The notes beneath the pieces were generated by a model. It did not search any database and had not been told where the DNA came from. It saw only the letters and a list, made by a program, of their open reading frames with translations. Shown here in pieces: positions 9,848-19,242 of a stretch of 64,000 bases of DNA. Made by a program: the position numbers and the translations under genes. Position 1 is the stretch's first letter. Each line of letters starts with the position of its first letter. The stretch is from NCBI RefSeq assembly GCF_900591205.1, contig NZ_UUPU01000001.1, positions 558,001-622,000 of the forward strand. The letters are read 5' to 3'. This DNA is from Pseudomonas viridiflava (GTDB lineage: Bacteria > Pseudomonadota > Gammaproteobacteria > Pseudomonadales > Pseudomonadaceae).

Positions 9848-9934
9848 CAGGAGCTGGCTTGCCAGCGAGCGCGGTTGATCAGCGGCCATTGAGCTACTTG
9901 ACGCACCGCCATCGCCGGCAAGCCGGCTCCTGCA
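9848..9934. repeat. REPIN, diverged
   Basis: Inverted pair GGAGCTGGCTTGCCAGCGAG ... CGCCGGCAAGCCGGCTCC. Same class as the element after rpoH but with a changed stem. It sits between the unknown exported protein and the convergent DUF3392 gene. Confidence 0.75.
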
Positions 9935-9956
9935 GGGGTTTGTGTTGGGTTTGCGA

Positions 9957-10280
9957 TCAGCGGCGGTCTGCGACCACACCAATTAACACCAGCACCACCA
10001 CCAGCACCGGCGCCAAACTGTAGTTATTGAACTGGCTCAACCCCCGCACAATCCACGGTGTGGCGTAGATCAACGCCGCGCCGCTACCGATCATGCACAC
10101 CAACGCCATCAGCGGGACGCGCAACGCGCCGGCGATGCTGCCCAGGCGTGCCTCGATCCAGCCTTTGATGTCGGCGCCGAACAGCACCAGCAAACAGCCG
10201 ACAAGGGCCAGGGAGATCTCCGACAGGTTGCTACGGCTCCAGCGGGATACGGTGGCGAGCAGGTCGAGTACCAAATCCAT
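9957..10280 (-). CDS. DUF3392 family small membrane protein
   Basis: 107 aa with three hydrophobic helices (ISLALVGCLLVLFGADI, VPLMALVCMIGSGAALIY, LAPVLVVVLVLIGVVA). It resembles the DUF3392 inner-membrane proteins found next to hemW in Pseudomonas. No function is known. The gap to hemW upstream is 18 bases, so they share a transcript. Confidence 0.75.
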   Translation of the reverse strand: MDLVLDLLATVSRWSRSNLSEISLALVGCLLVLFGADIKGWIEARLGSIAGALRVPLMALVCMIGSGAALIYATPWIVRGLSQFNNYSLAPVLVVVLVLIGVVADRR

Positions 10281-10298
10281 TCGATTTCCTTAAGAGCT

Positions 10299-11501
10299 TC
10301 AGCTCAAAAACTTCTGCAACAGGTCATTGAGAAAGAGTTGCCCACGGTCGGTGGCCGCCAGGCGTGACGGTTCGACCTGCATTAAGCCACTTTGTTCTGC
10401 CTCGCGCCGCGCCTCATCGAGGCTCGCCAGGTCAAGGCCGGTACGTTCGGCGTAGAGCTTGGCGTCGACGCCATCGGTGAGGCGCAGGGCGTTCATCAGG
10501 AATTCGAACGGCAGTTCCTCGTTGGTCAGCTCTTTCGCGCCTGCCTGGTAGCTTTTGGCCGGGTTGAGGTAGTCCTTGGGGGCGCGGGTCTTCCAGGTGC
10601 GCATAATGCGCCCGTCCGGATGGCTGAGCTTGCCGTGGGCGCCGGCGCCGATGCCGATAAAGTCGCCGAAGCTCCAGTAGTTCAGGTTATGCCGCGCCGG
10701 GCGACCCGGTTGGGCATAGGCCGACACCTCATATTGCGCGTAACCGTGTTCAGCCAGCAGGGCCTGGCCGGCTTCCTGGATATCCCACAACGTGTCGTCT
10801 TCCGGCAGCGTGGGCGGCTGGTTCCAGAACACCGTGTTGGGCTCGAGGGTCAGCTGATACCACGACAAATGTGTCGGCTTGAGGGCGATAGCCTGGCGCA
10901 GGTCGCTCAGGGCGTCGTCCAGCGACTGATCGGGCAAGCCGTGCATCAGGTCCAGGTTGAAGTTGTCGAACCCGGCCTGGCGCGCCATGTCGGCGGCACG
11001 CACAGCTTCATCGCCATTGTGGATGCGGCCCAGGGCCTCCAGCTTTTGCTGCTGGAAGCTCTGGATGCCGATCGACAGGCGGTTGATCCCCAGCTTGCGG
11101 TACGCCACGAACTTCTCTTGCTCGAAGGTGCCGGGGTTGGCTTCCAGGGTGATCTCGATGTCAGTGGCAAACGCGATGCGCGCTTCCACGCCCTTGAGCA
11201 AGCGGCCCAGCGCCTGTGCGCTGAACAGGCTCGGCGTACCGCCACCAAAAAAGATCGAACTCAGCTTGCGACCATACACGGCGTGCAGGTCCTGCTCGAG
11301 GTCGGCCAGCAGTGCGTCCACGTACTCTTCTTCCGGCAGCACTTGGCTGGCGGTGTGGGAGTTGAAGTCGCAATAAGGGCATTTGCGCACGCACCACGGA
11401 ATGTGGATATACAGCGCCAGGGGCGGCAGCACAGGCAGCGCCGCCCGAGGTGTTTGCGCGCCGCCGTGGATCAGCGGCTGCGCAGAGGTGTTCTGGGTCA
11501 T
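10299..11501 (-). CDS. hemW: Heme chaperone HemW (radical SAM, HemN-like)
   Basis: Radical-SAM protein that binds haem and delivers it to respiratory enzymes; formerly annotated as an oxygen-independent coproporphyrinogen oxidase. It is 400 aa. [18 protein letters not shown] supplies the CxxxCxxC iron-sulfur motif but lacks the extra N-terminal Cys arrangement of true Hem[11 protein letters not shown] and [15 protein letters not shown] follow. The ATG at 11501 overlaps the rdgB stop (ATGA), so the two are translationally coupled. Confidence 0.93.
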   Translation of the reverse strand: MTQNTSAQPLIHGGAQTPRAALPVLPPLALYIHIPWCVRKCPYCDFNSHTASQVLPEEEYVDALLADLEQDLHAVYGRKLSSIFFGGGTPSLFSAQALGRLLKGVEARIAFATDIEITLEANPGTFEQEKFVAYRKLGINRLSIGIQSFQQQKLEALGRIHNGDEAVRAADMARQAGFDNFNLDLMHGLPDQSLDDALSDLRQAIALKPTHLSWYQLTLEPNTVFWNQPPTLPEDDTLWDIQEAGQALLAEHGYAQYEVSAYAQPGRPARHNLNYWSFGDFIGIGAGAHGKLSHPDGRIMRTWKTRAPKDYLNPAKSYQAGAKELTNEELPFEFLMNALRLTDGVDAKLYAERTGLDLASLDEARREAEQSGLMQVEPSRLAATDRGQLFLNDLLQKFLS

Positions 11502-12091
11502 TTCAAGCCCAGACGTTGGCGCAGCAAATCCATTGCGCGGGCGCGGTGGCTGATCTGGTTCTTGTCGGCCGGGCTCAGTTCGGCGCTCGAGACATTGCGC
11601 TCCGGCACCCAGAACAGCGGGTCGTAGCCAAAACCATGGTCGCCGCTGGCCGCATGCAGGATGCGCCCGTGCCACAAGCCTTCGCAGAGGATCGGCAGCG
11701 GGTCATCGGCATGCCGCACCAGGGCCAGCACGCAGACGAACTGCGCGCCGCGCATCGCATCCGGCACGTCCTTGAGGGCATCCAGCAGCTTGGCGTTGTT
11801 GGCCGCGTCGCCCTTGCCGTCGGCATACCGCGCCGAGTAGATGCCGGGCGCGCCGCCAAGAAAGTCGACCGCCAGCCCCGAGTCATCCGCCAGTGCCGGC
11901 AGGCCCGAGATGCGTGCGGCGTTGCGCGCCTTGAGGATGGCGTTCTCGACGAACGACAGGCCAGTCTCTTCCGGCTCCACCTGGCTGAACTCGCCGATCG
12001 AGCGCAGTTGCACGGACTCGCCGAGCATTGCCTGCAGTTCTTTGAGTTTGCCGGCGTTATGGCTGGCCAGTACGAGTTGGGTCAGGTTCAT
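11498..12091 (-). CDS. rdgB: XTP/dITP diphosphatase (RdgB/HAM1)
   Basis: Hydrolyses deaminated purine triphosphates to keep them out of DNA and RNA. It is 197 aa. The family N-terminus [18 protein letters not shown] and the active-site block [19 protein letters not shown] are present. Its start overlaps the stop of the DUF4426 gene by four bases, giving a tight DUF4426-rdgB-hemW operon. Confidence 0.96.
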   Translation of the reverse strand: MNLTQLVLASHNAGKLKELQAMLGESVQLRSIGEFSQVEPEETGLSFVENAILKARNAARISGLPALADDSGLAVDFLGGAPGIYSARYADGKGDAANNAKLLDALKDVPDAMRGAQFVCVLALVRHADDPLPILCEGLWHGRILHAASGDHGFGYDPLFWVPERNVSSAELSPADKNQISHRARAMDLLRQRLGLK

Positions 12092-12525
12092 TTGGTGCCC
12101 GGAAAGAGTTCTTGGCTGAATTGGAAGCTGTGGGCTTTGCCGCCGGATTCAACGTTGATGGTAAATGTCCGGTATTCCTGCTGTGTGACCGAGTAGGGGG
12201 CCAGGTAGGAAATCCCGACCTTTTCAGTGATCTGCTTGAACGTCAGCATTTCGCTCTTGCCGCTCAAGTCCTTGATCGTGCCGGTGACTTGCGCGGTCAC
12301 TGGCGTCACGCCCTTGATCACGGACACATTGATCAGGCCCTTTTCATTGCTGCGCACGATACCGGCAGCCTGGGCGGTTTCCGGCTGCAGGAAGCTGGAG
12401 GTGAAGGTGTTGTAGTGCACGGTGATATCGCCAAATTCTTTCTTGCGGTTACCGTCTACGGCGTCTGCTGCCATGGCGCTGGTGCCCAGGCAGGCGGTGA
12501 GTAGAAAAACAGCCAGGCGACTCAT
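12088..12525 (-). CDS. DUF4426 family periplasmic protein
   Basis: 145 aa with a signal peptide ([20 protein letters not shown]) and a beta-rich mature part containing [21 protein letters not shown]. That is the typical opening of DUF4426 proteins, which in Pseudomonas lie between metW and rdgB. No function has been assigned to the family. It lies 21 bases from the metW stop and probably belongs to the met operon transcript. Confidence 0.85.
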   Translation of the reverse strand: MSRLAVFLLTACLGTSAMAADAVDGNRKKEFGDITVHYNTFTSSFLQPETAQAAGIVRSNEKGLINVSVIKGVTPVTAQVTGTIKDLSGKSEMLTFKQITEKVGISYLAPYSVTQQEYRTFTINVESGGKAHSFQFSQELFPGTK

Positions 12526-12546
12526 GATCGTCCCTCTTGAAGATGA

Positions 12547-13167
12547 TTAGACGGCAATCTTGTGGTCAATCAGGCCAGGGCTGCTGACCCGGTAAATACC
12601 GATTTCGCCCAACAGGTTGGGCCATAGTTTACTCGCCCAACCGTGGCGGTGCTGCTGATCGACGGCAAGGCGGTTGATTACCTTGGCTTCACGCTCGCCA
12701 CACAGCGCCTCGAAGTCTTCGAAGGTGCAGAAGTGGATGTTCGGCGTGTTGTACCAGGTGTAGGGCAGGAAGTCCGAGACCGGCATCCGGCCCTTGGTGG
12801 CCAAGTACCAGCGGCAGCGCCAGTGGCCGAAGTTGGGGAAGGTGATGATGCACTGGCGGCCTACGCGCAGCATTTCGTCGAGGATGCGGTCCGGGTAGTG
12901 CACGGCTTGCAGGGCCTGGGTCATCACCACGATATCGAAGCTGTTGCTCGCGAAGTTGCCCAGGCCCTTGTCCAGGTCCTGCTCGATTACGTTGATGCCC
13001 TTGGCCACGCACTGGGCGATGTTGTCCGGGTCGTTTTCCAGGCCATAACCGGTGACTTGCTTGTTGTCGCGTAGCCAGCTCAGCAGTTCGCCATCGCCGC
13101 AGCCAAGGTCGAGCACGCGGCTGCCGGCGGGGATCCAGTCTTGGATGATGTCCAGGTCGGCTCTCAT
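12547..13167 (-). CDS. metW: Methionine biosynthesis protein MetW
   Basis: 206 aa SAM-dependent methyltransferase fold with VLDLGCGDGELLSWL as motif I. MetW acts with MetX in methionine synthesis in proteobacteria lacking MetA; its exact biochemical role is still unsettled. It is seven bases downstream of metX. Confidence 0.95.
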   Translation of the reverse strand: MRADLDIIQDWIPAGSRVLDLGCGDGELLSWLRDNKQVTGYGLENDPDNIAQCVAKGINVIEQDLDKGLGNFASNSFDIVVMTQALQAVHYPDRILDEMLRVGRQCIITFPNFGHWRCRWYLATKGRMPVSDFLPYTWYNTPNIHFCTFEDFEALCGEREAKVINRLAVDQQHRHGWASKLWPNLLGEIGIYRVSSPGLIDHKIAV

Positions 13168-13174
13168 GGCGTTC

Positions 13175-14314
13175 TCACAAAGTTATGCGGTTCATGTAGT
13201 TGCTGAAAGCCTGCAGATAACGCGGGATCGGGATCAGGAAGGCGTCGTGGCCTTGCGGTGCGTCGATCTCCAGGTAGCAGACGTCTTTGCGCGCGGCCAT
13301 CAAGGCGTCCACCAGCTCACGGGACCGTGCCGGCGAGAAGCGCCAGTCGGTGGTGAACGACATCACACAGAACTTGGCGGTGGCGCCTTCGAAGGTTTTC
13401 GCCAGGTCGTCGTCAAAGTTGGCGGCCGGGTCGAAGTAGTCCAAAGCCTTGGTCATCAGCAGGTAGGTGTTGGCATCGAAACGCCCGGAGAACTCCTCAC
13501 CCTGATAGCGCAGGTAGCTTTCGACCTGGAACTCGACGCTGTGGAAGTCGTAGTTGAGCTTTTCGCTCTTGAGCCCACGGCCGAATTTCTCGCCCATGGA
13601 GTCATCGGACAGGTAAGTGATATGCCCGACCATCCGCGCCAGCATCAAGCCGCGCTTGGGGATCACGCCCGCTTCCTGAAACGAACCGCCGTGGAACTCG
13701 GGGTCGGTGAGGATCGCCTGGCGCGCCACTTCGTTGAAGGCGATGTTCTGCGCCGACAGCTTGGGGGCCGAGGCGATGGCCAGGCAGTGGCGTACGCGAT
13801 CCGGGTAGGTGATGGTCCATTGCAGGGCCTGCATGCCGCCCAGGCTGCCGCCGATCACGGCGGCCCATTGGTCAATACCCAGCACGTCGGCGAGGCGCGC
13901 CTGGCTGTGCACCCAGTCCTCCACGGTGAGCACCGGAAAGTCGGCGCCGAACGGCTTGCCGGTTTCCGGGTTGAGACTACTGGGGCCGGTGGAGCCGTTG
14001 CAGCCGCCGAGGTTGTTCAGGCTCACCACAAAGAACTGGTTGGTGTCGATGGGTTTGCCGGGGCCGATGCAACTGTCCCACCAACCGGGCTTGCGCTCGT
14101 CAACGCTGTGGAAGCCGGCGGCGTGATGATGGCCGGACAGGGCGTGGCAGATCAGCACAGCGTTGCTCGCCGTGGCGTTCAGTTGGCCGTAAGTTTCATA
14201 GACCAGGTCGTAGGCGGGCAGCGAACGGCCGCAAGCCAGAGCCAGCGGTTCGCTGAAGTGCGCCACTTGGGGCACGACCAGTCCAACAGAATCGGGGGGA
14301 AAGGCAGCTGGCAT
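13175..14314 (-). CDS. metX: Homoserine O-acyltransferase MetX
   Basis: Alpha/beta-hydrolase that activates homoserine in the first step of methionine synthesis. It is 379 aa. The oxyanion region is [11 protein letters not shown], the nucleophile Ser lies in [12 protein letters not shown], and the catalytic His is near the C-terminus in PQGHDAFLI. The family includes acetyl- and succinyl-transferases. Gammaproteobacterial MetX proteins are often succinyl-specific, but I cannot decide this from sequence alone. It is the first gene of metX-metW. Confidence 0.95.
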   Translation of the reverse strand: MPAAFPPDSVGLVVPQVAHFSEPLALACGRSLPAYDLVYETYGQLNATASNAVLICHALSGHHHAAGFHSVDERKPGWWDSCIGPGKPIDTNQFFVVSLNNLGGCNGSTGPSSLNPETGKPFGADFPVLTVEDWVHSQARLADVLGIDQWAAVIGGSLGGMQALQWTITYPDRVRHCLAIASAPKLSAQNIAFNEVARQAILTDPEFHGGSFQEAGVIPKRGLMLARMVGHITYLSDDSMGEKFGRGLKSEKLNYDFHSVEFQVESYLRYQGEEFSGRFDANTYLLMTKALDYFDPAANFDDDLAKTFEGATAKFCVMSFTTDWRFSPARSRELVDALMAARKDVCYLEIDAPQGHDAFLIPIPRYLQAFSNYMNRITL

Positions 14315-14410
14315 CGACCCTGCTCTCGTTTAAATGAGGCGTAAGTCTAAAGACCGCTGCCCCTAGCGGCAAGCAAAGGCATGCACGGATTCAATTCAAT
14401 ACACAGATAT

Positions 14411-14462
14411 AAAATGTGGGAGGGAAGGCGCGACGATTCGACTTGCCCCTCCCACATTTTTT
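14411..14462. repeat. REP-like hairpin of the GACGATTCGACTTGCC class
   Basis: AAAATGTGGGAGGG ... CCCCTCCCACATTTTTT, with an inner GCGCGACGATTCGACTTG segment. The same inner segment recurs inverted at about 45538. With its T-tract it may also end yggT transcripts on the minus strand. Confidence 0.75.
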
Positions 14463-14470
14463 ACCGTATC

Positions 14471-15061
14471 TCAGATCAGGCCGAACAACAGCGGGGGCAT
14501 GGCCACGTAGTCTGCCAGGTACGGAATCGCCCAGCTTTGCAGCAGCTGGATCGCGATGAACGCGAAGATCGGCGAGATATCCAGGCCACCCAGGTTGGGG
14601 ATCAAGCGGCGAAACGGCGCCAGCACCGGCTCCGTGATCTGGGCCACCAGTTCTGCGCCCGGGCTACGGCTACCCGGTGCCACCCACGACAGGATCACGC
14701 TGATGATCATCGACCAGAACAGGATCTTCAAAAACAGCGAGAACACGCCAATCAATGCCCATGGCAGCAACAGCAGCGTGGCGGGCACGTAGCCCTTGAG
14801 CATCAGGATCACGGCGAACAGCAGGATCTGCAGCAGCAGTGCCAGCACCAGCGAGGACATGTCCAGGCCGAACATGCTCGGGATCACCCGGCGCAGCGGC
14901 TTGAGCAGCGGTTGCGTGGCTTTCACCACGAATTGGCACAGTGGGTTGTAGAAGTTCGCCCGCACCAGTTGCAGGATAAAACGCATCAGCACAATCAGCA
15001 GGTAGAGGCTGCCCAGGGTCTGGATGATGAAAATGACAGCGTCATTGAGTCCAAGCATCAT
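14471..15061 (-). CDS. YggT family membrane protein
   Basis: 196 aa with two tandem YGGT repeats. Each is a pair of membrane helices around a conserved RxFLQLVRANFYNPLCQFV / VILSWVAPGSRSPGAEL-type loop followed by EPVLxPFRRxIP. Family members are implicated in membrane-protein or osmotic functions, but no mechanism is agreed. It follows proC by 21 bases, the normal arrangement. Confidence 0.92.
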   Translation of the reverse strand: MMLGLNDAVIFIIQTLGSLYLLIVLMRFILQLVRANFYNPLCQFVVKATQPLLKPLRRVIPSMFGLDMSSLVLALLLQILLFAVILMLKGYVPATLLLLPWALIGVFSLFLKILFWSMIISVILSWVAPGSRSPGAELVAQITEPVLAPFRRLIPNLGGLDISPIFAFIAIQLLQSWAIPYLADYVAMPPLLFGLI

Positions 15062-15082
15062 TTATTCCTTCGTAAGGGTCGA

Positions 15083-15901
15083 CTATTGGCCCAGTTGTTC
15101 GGCCATTTCGGCCGAGCGGTGCGCAGCGGCGCCGAGCGCTTTTTCCACCAGGGCTTCGAAACCCCCGGCCTGGAACGATTCGATGGCGGCCTGCGTGGTG
15201 CCGCCCGGTGAGGTCACGCGGCGGCGCAGCTCAGCAGCATCCACCTCGCTGCCCACCGCCATCTTTGCGGCGCCCAGCGCGGTTTGCTCGGCCAGTTGCT
15301 CGGCGACCGCGTGTGGCAGGCCCAGCTTCACGCCGGCGGCGGTCATGGCCTCGATCAACAGGAAGAAGTACGCCGGGCCGCTGCCGGACACGGCGGTGAC
15401 CGCGTCCAGTTGCTGCTCCTGTTCCAGCCACAGGGCGATGCCCACGGCAGACAGCAGCTGCTGGGCCTGGTCGCGCTGTTCGGCGCTGACCTCGGCGGTG
15501 GCATACAGGCCGCTCACGCCCTGGCGCAGCAGCGCCGGGGTGTTGGGCATGCAGCGTACGATCGGCTGGGCGCCGAGCCAGTTGTTCATGCTCGCGCAGG
15601 TGATGCCGGCGGCGATCGACACCACCAGTTGATGCGGCTGCAGGCTCGGGCGCAGGCTTTCGCACACCGCTTTCATGGCCTGTGGCTTGACCGCCAGCAC
15701 GATCACGTCAACGCCTTGGATGGCGTCGGCGTTATCGGCAAAGGTTTCAATCCCGTGCTCGGCGCTGACGCGGGCGCGGGTGTCGGCGCCCGGGTCACTG
15801 GCGCGGATCTGCGCGGCTTCCAGGCCCTTGGCCCGCAGGCCACCGATCAGGCTGGCCGCCATGTTACCGGCGCCGATAAAGGCAATACGCGTGTTGCTCA
15901 T
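15083..15901 (-). CDS. proC: Pyrroline-5-carboxylate reductase
   Basis: Last step of proline synthesis, NAD(P)H-dependent. It is 272 aa. The Rossmann motif is AFIGAGNMAASLIGGL at the N-terminus, and the P5CR signature is around TAVSGSGPAYFFLLIEAM and VTSPGGTTQAA. It lies 33 bases after the yggS stop, in the conserved yggS-proC-yggT cluster. Confidence 0.96.
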   Translation of the reverse strand: MSNTRIAFIGAGNMAASLIGGLRAKGLEAAQIRASDPGADTRARVSAEHGIETFADNADAIQGVDVIVLAVKPQAMKAVCESLRPSLQPHQLVVSIAAGITCASMNNWLGAQPIVRCMPNTPALLRQGVSGLYATAEVSAEQRDQAQQLLSAVGIALWLEQEQQLDAVTAVSGSGPAYFFLLIEAMTAAGVKLGLPHAVAEQLAEQTALGAAKMAVGSEVDAAELRRRVTSPGGTTQAAIESFQAGGFEALVEKALGAAAHRSAEMAEQLGQ

Positions 15902-15934
15902 GACAGGTCCTTACTCAGATGGAAGTCAGCCATT

Positions 15935-16621
15935 TCACGGCTGGCCGTAGTCGCGGGCGCCAAACAGGGCGGTGCCGATCCGCACCCAGGTGGCACCTTG
16001 GGCGATGGCCGACTCAAGGTCGTGGCTCATCCCCATGGAAAGTGTGTCGAGCGCCAGGTTCAAGCTGTTTTGCAGCTCGCGCACCGTGGCGAACGCCGCG
16101 TCTTGTGCGCTGCGATCTTCAGTCGGCTCGGGGATTGCCATCAGGCCACGCAGCTGCAAGCGCGGCAGGGCGCTGATCGCATTGGCCAGCGCCGGCAGGT
16201 CGGCTGGCGTACAGCCGGACTTGCTGGCTTCGCCGCTGACATTGACCTGGATGCAGATATTCAGCGGTGGCAGGTCAGCCGGGCGTTGTTCGGACAGGCG
16301 TTGTGCAATTTTCAGACGGTCCACGGAATGCACCCAAGCGAAATTCTCGGCAATCGCACGAGTCTTGTTCGATTGAATGGGGCCGATGAAGTGCCAACTC
16401 AAGGGCAGGTCGGTTAATTCGGCCTGTTTTCCGAGGGCTTCCTGCAGATAGTTTTCGCCAAAATCGCGCATCCCGGCGGCATAGGCGTCGCGCACGGCCT
16501 GTGCCGGTTTGGTCTTGCTCACGGCCAGCAGGTGGATGCTGCTTGCGTCACGCTGCACGGCGTCGGCTGCGGCGCGGATGCGCTGGCTAACCTGGCCGAT
16601 GTTGTCTGCTATCGTCGACAT
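15935..16621 (-). CDS. PLP homeostasis protein YggS (PLPBP family)
   Basis: 228 aa TIM-barrel that binds pyridoxal phosphate without known catalysis and buffers its level. The PLP lysine lies in LLAVSKTKP, with DFGENYLQEA and SMGMSHDLESAI downstream. It is divergent from pilT, with 57 bases between the starts, as in other pseudomonads. Confidence 0.94.
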   Translation of the reverse strand: MSTIADNIGQVSQRIRAAADAVQRDASSIHLLAVSKTKPAQAVRDAYAAGMRDFGENYLQEALGKQAELTDLPLSWHFIGPIQSNKTRAIAENFAWVHSVDRLKIAQRLSEQRPADLPPLNICIQVNVSGEASKSGCTPADLPALANAISALPRLQLRGLMAIPEPTEDRSAQDAAFATVRELQNSLNLALDTLSMGMSHDLESAIAQGATWVRIGTALFGARDYGQP

Positions 16622-16678
16622 TCAAGATGCACCCGTGGATATGGAGTCCGCGGCATTCTACTGGAAATGGAAAGCCCT

Positions 16679-17713
16679 ATGGATATCACTGAACTGCTGA
16701 CGGTCAGCGTGCGCCGTGGCGCCTCCGACCTGCATCTGTCCGCCGGCCTGGCACCGATGCTGCGCGTCGATGGCGAGGTCTGGCCGTTGGATTGGCCGGT
16801 GCTTTCACCCCCGCAAGTTGCGGACTTATTGAGCCCGCTGCTGAATCAGCACCAACAAAAGGATTTCGAAACATCTCTTGAAACGGATTTTGCCTTCGAG
16901 CTGCCCGGCGTGGCGCGGTTCCGGGCCAATGTGTTCCGCCAGGATCGCGGCATGGGCGCGGTGTTTCGCAGTATTCCTGCCCAGATACAAAGCCTTGAAA
17001 GCCTCGGACTGGGCGAGGTGTTCCAGCGTATCGCGCAATTACCGAGGGGCCTGGTGCTGGTGACCGGGCCCACTGGCTCCGGCAAGTCCACCACCCTGGC
17101 GGCGATGATCGACTTCCTCAATCGCACTCGGCGCCAGCACATCCTCACCCTTGAAGACCCGATCGAATTTATCCACACGCCAAAAATGGCGCTGATCAAC
17201 CAGCGTCAGATCCATCGCGATACCCATGGTTTTTCCACCGCCCTGCGTTCAGCCCTGCGCGAAGACCCGGATGTAATTCTGATCGGGGAGTTGCGCGACC
17301 TGGAGACTATCCGCCTGGCGCTGACGGCGGCGGAGACCGGGCACCTGGTGTTCGGCACACTGCACACCACGTCGGCCGCAAAGACCGTGGACCGGCTGGT
17401 GGATGTGTTTCCGGCAGGGGAAAAGGCCATGGTGCGCTCCCAGCTATCGGAGTCATTGCAGGCGGTTGTTTCGCAGGTGCTGATAAAGAAAATCGGCGGC
17501 GGGCGCGTGGCGGCCCATGAAATCATGCTGGGTACACCGGCCATCCGTAATCTGATTCGCGAGGACAAGGCGGCGCAGATGGTCTCGACGATTCAGACCG
17601 GCGGGGCGTTGGGGATGAAGACGCTGGATATGAGCTTGAAGGTGTTGGTCGCGCAGGGGCTGATCAGCCGGGAGGATGCACGGGGGCAGGCGAGGGTGCC
17701 GACAGATATTTGA
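16679..17713 (+). CDS. pilT: Type IV pilus retraction ATPase PilT
   Basis: Hexameric cytoplasmic ATPase that powers pilus retraction and twitching. It is 344 aa. Walker A is GPTGSGKSTT (Lys136), the Asp box is LEDPIEF, Walker B is DPDVILIGELRD, His boxes follow (ETGHLVFGTLHT), and the retraction-specific AIRNLIRE motif lies near the C-terminus. The ATG at 16679 (MDITELLTVSVRRGASDLHLS) gives the standard length; in-frame extensions overlap yggS. The paralogue pilU, next to pilT in P. aeruginosa, is not present. Confidence 0.97.
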   Translation: MDITELLTVSVRRGASDLHLSAGLAPMLRVDGEVWPLDWPVLSPPQVADLLSPLLNQHQQKDFETSLETDFAFELPGVARFRANVFRQDRGMGAVFRSIPAQIQSLESLGLGEVFQRIAQLPRGLVLVTGPTGSGKSTTLAAMIDFLNRTRRQHILTLEDPIEFIHTPKMALINQRQIHRDTHGFSTALRSALREDPDVILIGELRDLETIRLALTAAETGHLVFGTLHTTSAAKTVDRLVDVFPAGEKAMVRSQLSESLQAVVSQVLIKKIGGGRVAAHEIMLGTPAIRNLIREDKAAQMVSTIQTGGALGMKTLDMSLKVLVAQGLISREDARGQARVPTDI

Positions 17714-17736
17714 GGTCTTGCGGGTAATGCAAATCA

Positions 17737-17768
17737 AATGTGGGAGCAGGCAAGCCAGCTCCCACATT
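17737..17768. repeat. Short REP hairpin
   Basis: AATGTGGGAGCAGGC-AAGCCAGCTCCCACATT, two REP ends with the centre deleted, 23 bases after pilT. It could serve as a convergent terminator. Confidence 0.7.
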
Positions 17769-17791
17769 GTGTAACGCATTTCAGCCTGAAA

Positions 17792-18430
17792 TCAGCGCTG
17801 CACAACCCGCAGGTTGCTGTTCTGCTCTTTCGGCAGAACGCGCTTGGCAATCACGTAGTTCTTGTCCCAGAACGGCTTTTTAAGCGTGTCGATGCTCACC
17901 GACTTGCCACGACGCGGTGCGTGGATAAAGCGGTCATTGCCCAGGTAGATGGCAACGTGGTTGACCTGGCGGCTCTTCAGTTTGAAGAACAGCAGGTCGC
18001 CCGGTTTCAAATCCTTGCGCTCAACTTTCTGCCCGTGGCCTGCGGCCATGGCGTTGGAGGTGCGCGGTAAATCCACGGCGGCTACGTCGTTAAACGCATA
18101 TTTCACCAAACCACTGCAGTCGAACCCTTTACTTGGGCTGCTGCCGCCCCAACGATAAGGAGTACCGAGCACGTTGACGGCGCGGCTGAGGACGTTGCTG
18201 CTTTGCTTGGTGTTGACTGCCATCAGGCCGGGAGTTGCTTTACCGTGGGCCTTGCTCAGTTGAGTTGGGCGGTTGACGGTCAGCTTTACCGATTTGGCGG
18301 TGCTTGGTGTGCTGTGAACTTTAGGGGTGAAACCGTTAACGTTAGGAAGACGTTGCTCACGATTGGTGGCGTGGGCGGCCAGTGGCATTAATAGGCAGAT
18401 GGTTAGCCATGTCTTGAAAAATGGTCGCAT
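17792..18430 (-). CDS. NlpC/P60 family cell-wall endopeptidase, exported
   Basis: 212 aa. The start at 18430 gives a signal peptide (MRPFFKTWLTICLLMPLAAHA); the longer in-frame alternative does not. Residues about 90-205 form an NlpC/P60 domain with the catalytic Cys in GFDCSGLVKYAF and His in NHVAIYLGNDRFIHAP. Such enzymes cut the gamma-D-Glu-diaminopimelate bond of peptidoglycan stem peptides. It is convergent with pilT. Confidence 0.9.
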   Translation of the reverse strand: MRPFFKTWLTICLLMPLAAHATNREQRLPNVNGFTPKVHSTPSTAKSVKLTVNRPTQLSKAHGKATPGLMAVNTKQSSNVLSRAVNVLGTPYRWGGSSPSKGFDCSGLVKYAFNDVAAVDLPRTSNAMAAGHGQKVERKDLKPGDLLFFKLKSRQVNHVAIYLGNDRFIHAPRRGKSVSIDTLKKPFWDKNYVIAKRVLPKEQNSNLRVVQR

Positions 18431-18679
18431 TAGGCGTGGCTCTTTTTGGTTTGCGCGCAACTTTATAACAGCTTTTTGTGTCGTTCTAAGGCCGTTTGTC
18501 GACTGAACCCTGGGGTCAAATACAGGAAAAACGCGACGAATTGTCGCTATTGTCCTACAGAAGTCAGGTGGCATAAGGCTTTGCGGGAGGGAAGATACCA
18601 TTTGCCGTGCGTCGGGCGCCCGTAAAAAAGTCACAAAGAAAATGAAAAAATTTATCTATCGAGGCAAAAGAGGTACTCC

Positions 18680-19108
18680 ATGAACACCTATCGACAGGAT
18701 GTTACGCAGCAAGACACCCACAGCAAGGTGATCGGTTACCTGCTCTGGATTTTCGGTTTTACCGGGGCGCATCGCTTCTATTACGGCAAACCCGTGACCG
18801 GTACGATCTGGTTCTTCACCCTGGGCCTGCTGGGCATCGGCTGGCTGATCGACTTCTTCCTGATCCCGGCCATGGACCGTGAAGCGGACTTGCGTTTTAC
18901 CGCAGGGCCGATCGAATACAACGTGGCCTGGATTCTATTGGCGTTCCTGGGGGTTTTCGGCGTGCACCGCATGTACCAGGGCAAATGGATCACCGGCCTG
19001 ATCTACCTGCTGACCGGCGGCTTGTTCCTGGTGGGCGTGCTGTATGACTTCTGGACGTTGAATACGCAGATTTCGATCCGCAATGCCGAGCGCAATTCGG
19101 GGCGCTGA
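18680..19108 (+). CDS. TM2 domain-containing membrane protein
   Basis: 142 aa. It contains two copies of the TM2-type signature: LLWIFGFTGAHRFYYGKPVTG at about residues 17-37 and LLAFLGVFGVHRMYQGKWITG at about 87-107. Each is followed by two hydrophobic helices. No function is assigned to bacterial TM2 proteins. It is divergent from the NlpC/P60 gene. Confidence 0.88.
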   Translation: MNTYRQDVTQQDTHSKVIGYLLWIFGFTGAHRFYYGKPVTGTIWFFTLGLLGIGWLIDFFLIPAMDREADLRFTAGPIEYNVAWILLAFLGVFGVHRMYQGKWITGLIYLLTGGLFLVGVLYDFWTLNTQISIRNAERNSGR

Positions 19109-19133
19109 TCTCTCAAACTTGAAATAGAGAACC

Positions 19134-19227
19134 AATGTGGGAGGGGGCTTGCCCCCGATTGCAGTGGGTCAGCTTCAAATAAGCTGCCTGATCCACCGCT
19201 ATCGGGGGCAAGCCCCCTCCCACATTT
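19134..19227. repeat. REPIN (GTGGGAGGGGGCTTGCCCCCG class)
   Basis: Complete REPIN with perfect terminal complementarity: TGTGGGAGGGGGCTTGCCCC and its complement, about 50 bases apart. It lies between the convergent TM2 and pyrC' genes. Confidence 0.92.
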
Positions 19228-19242
19228 TTTACCGTGCCTGCT

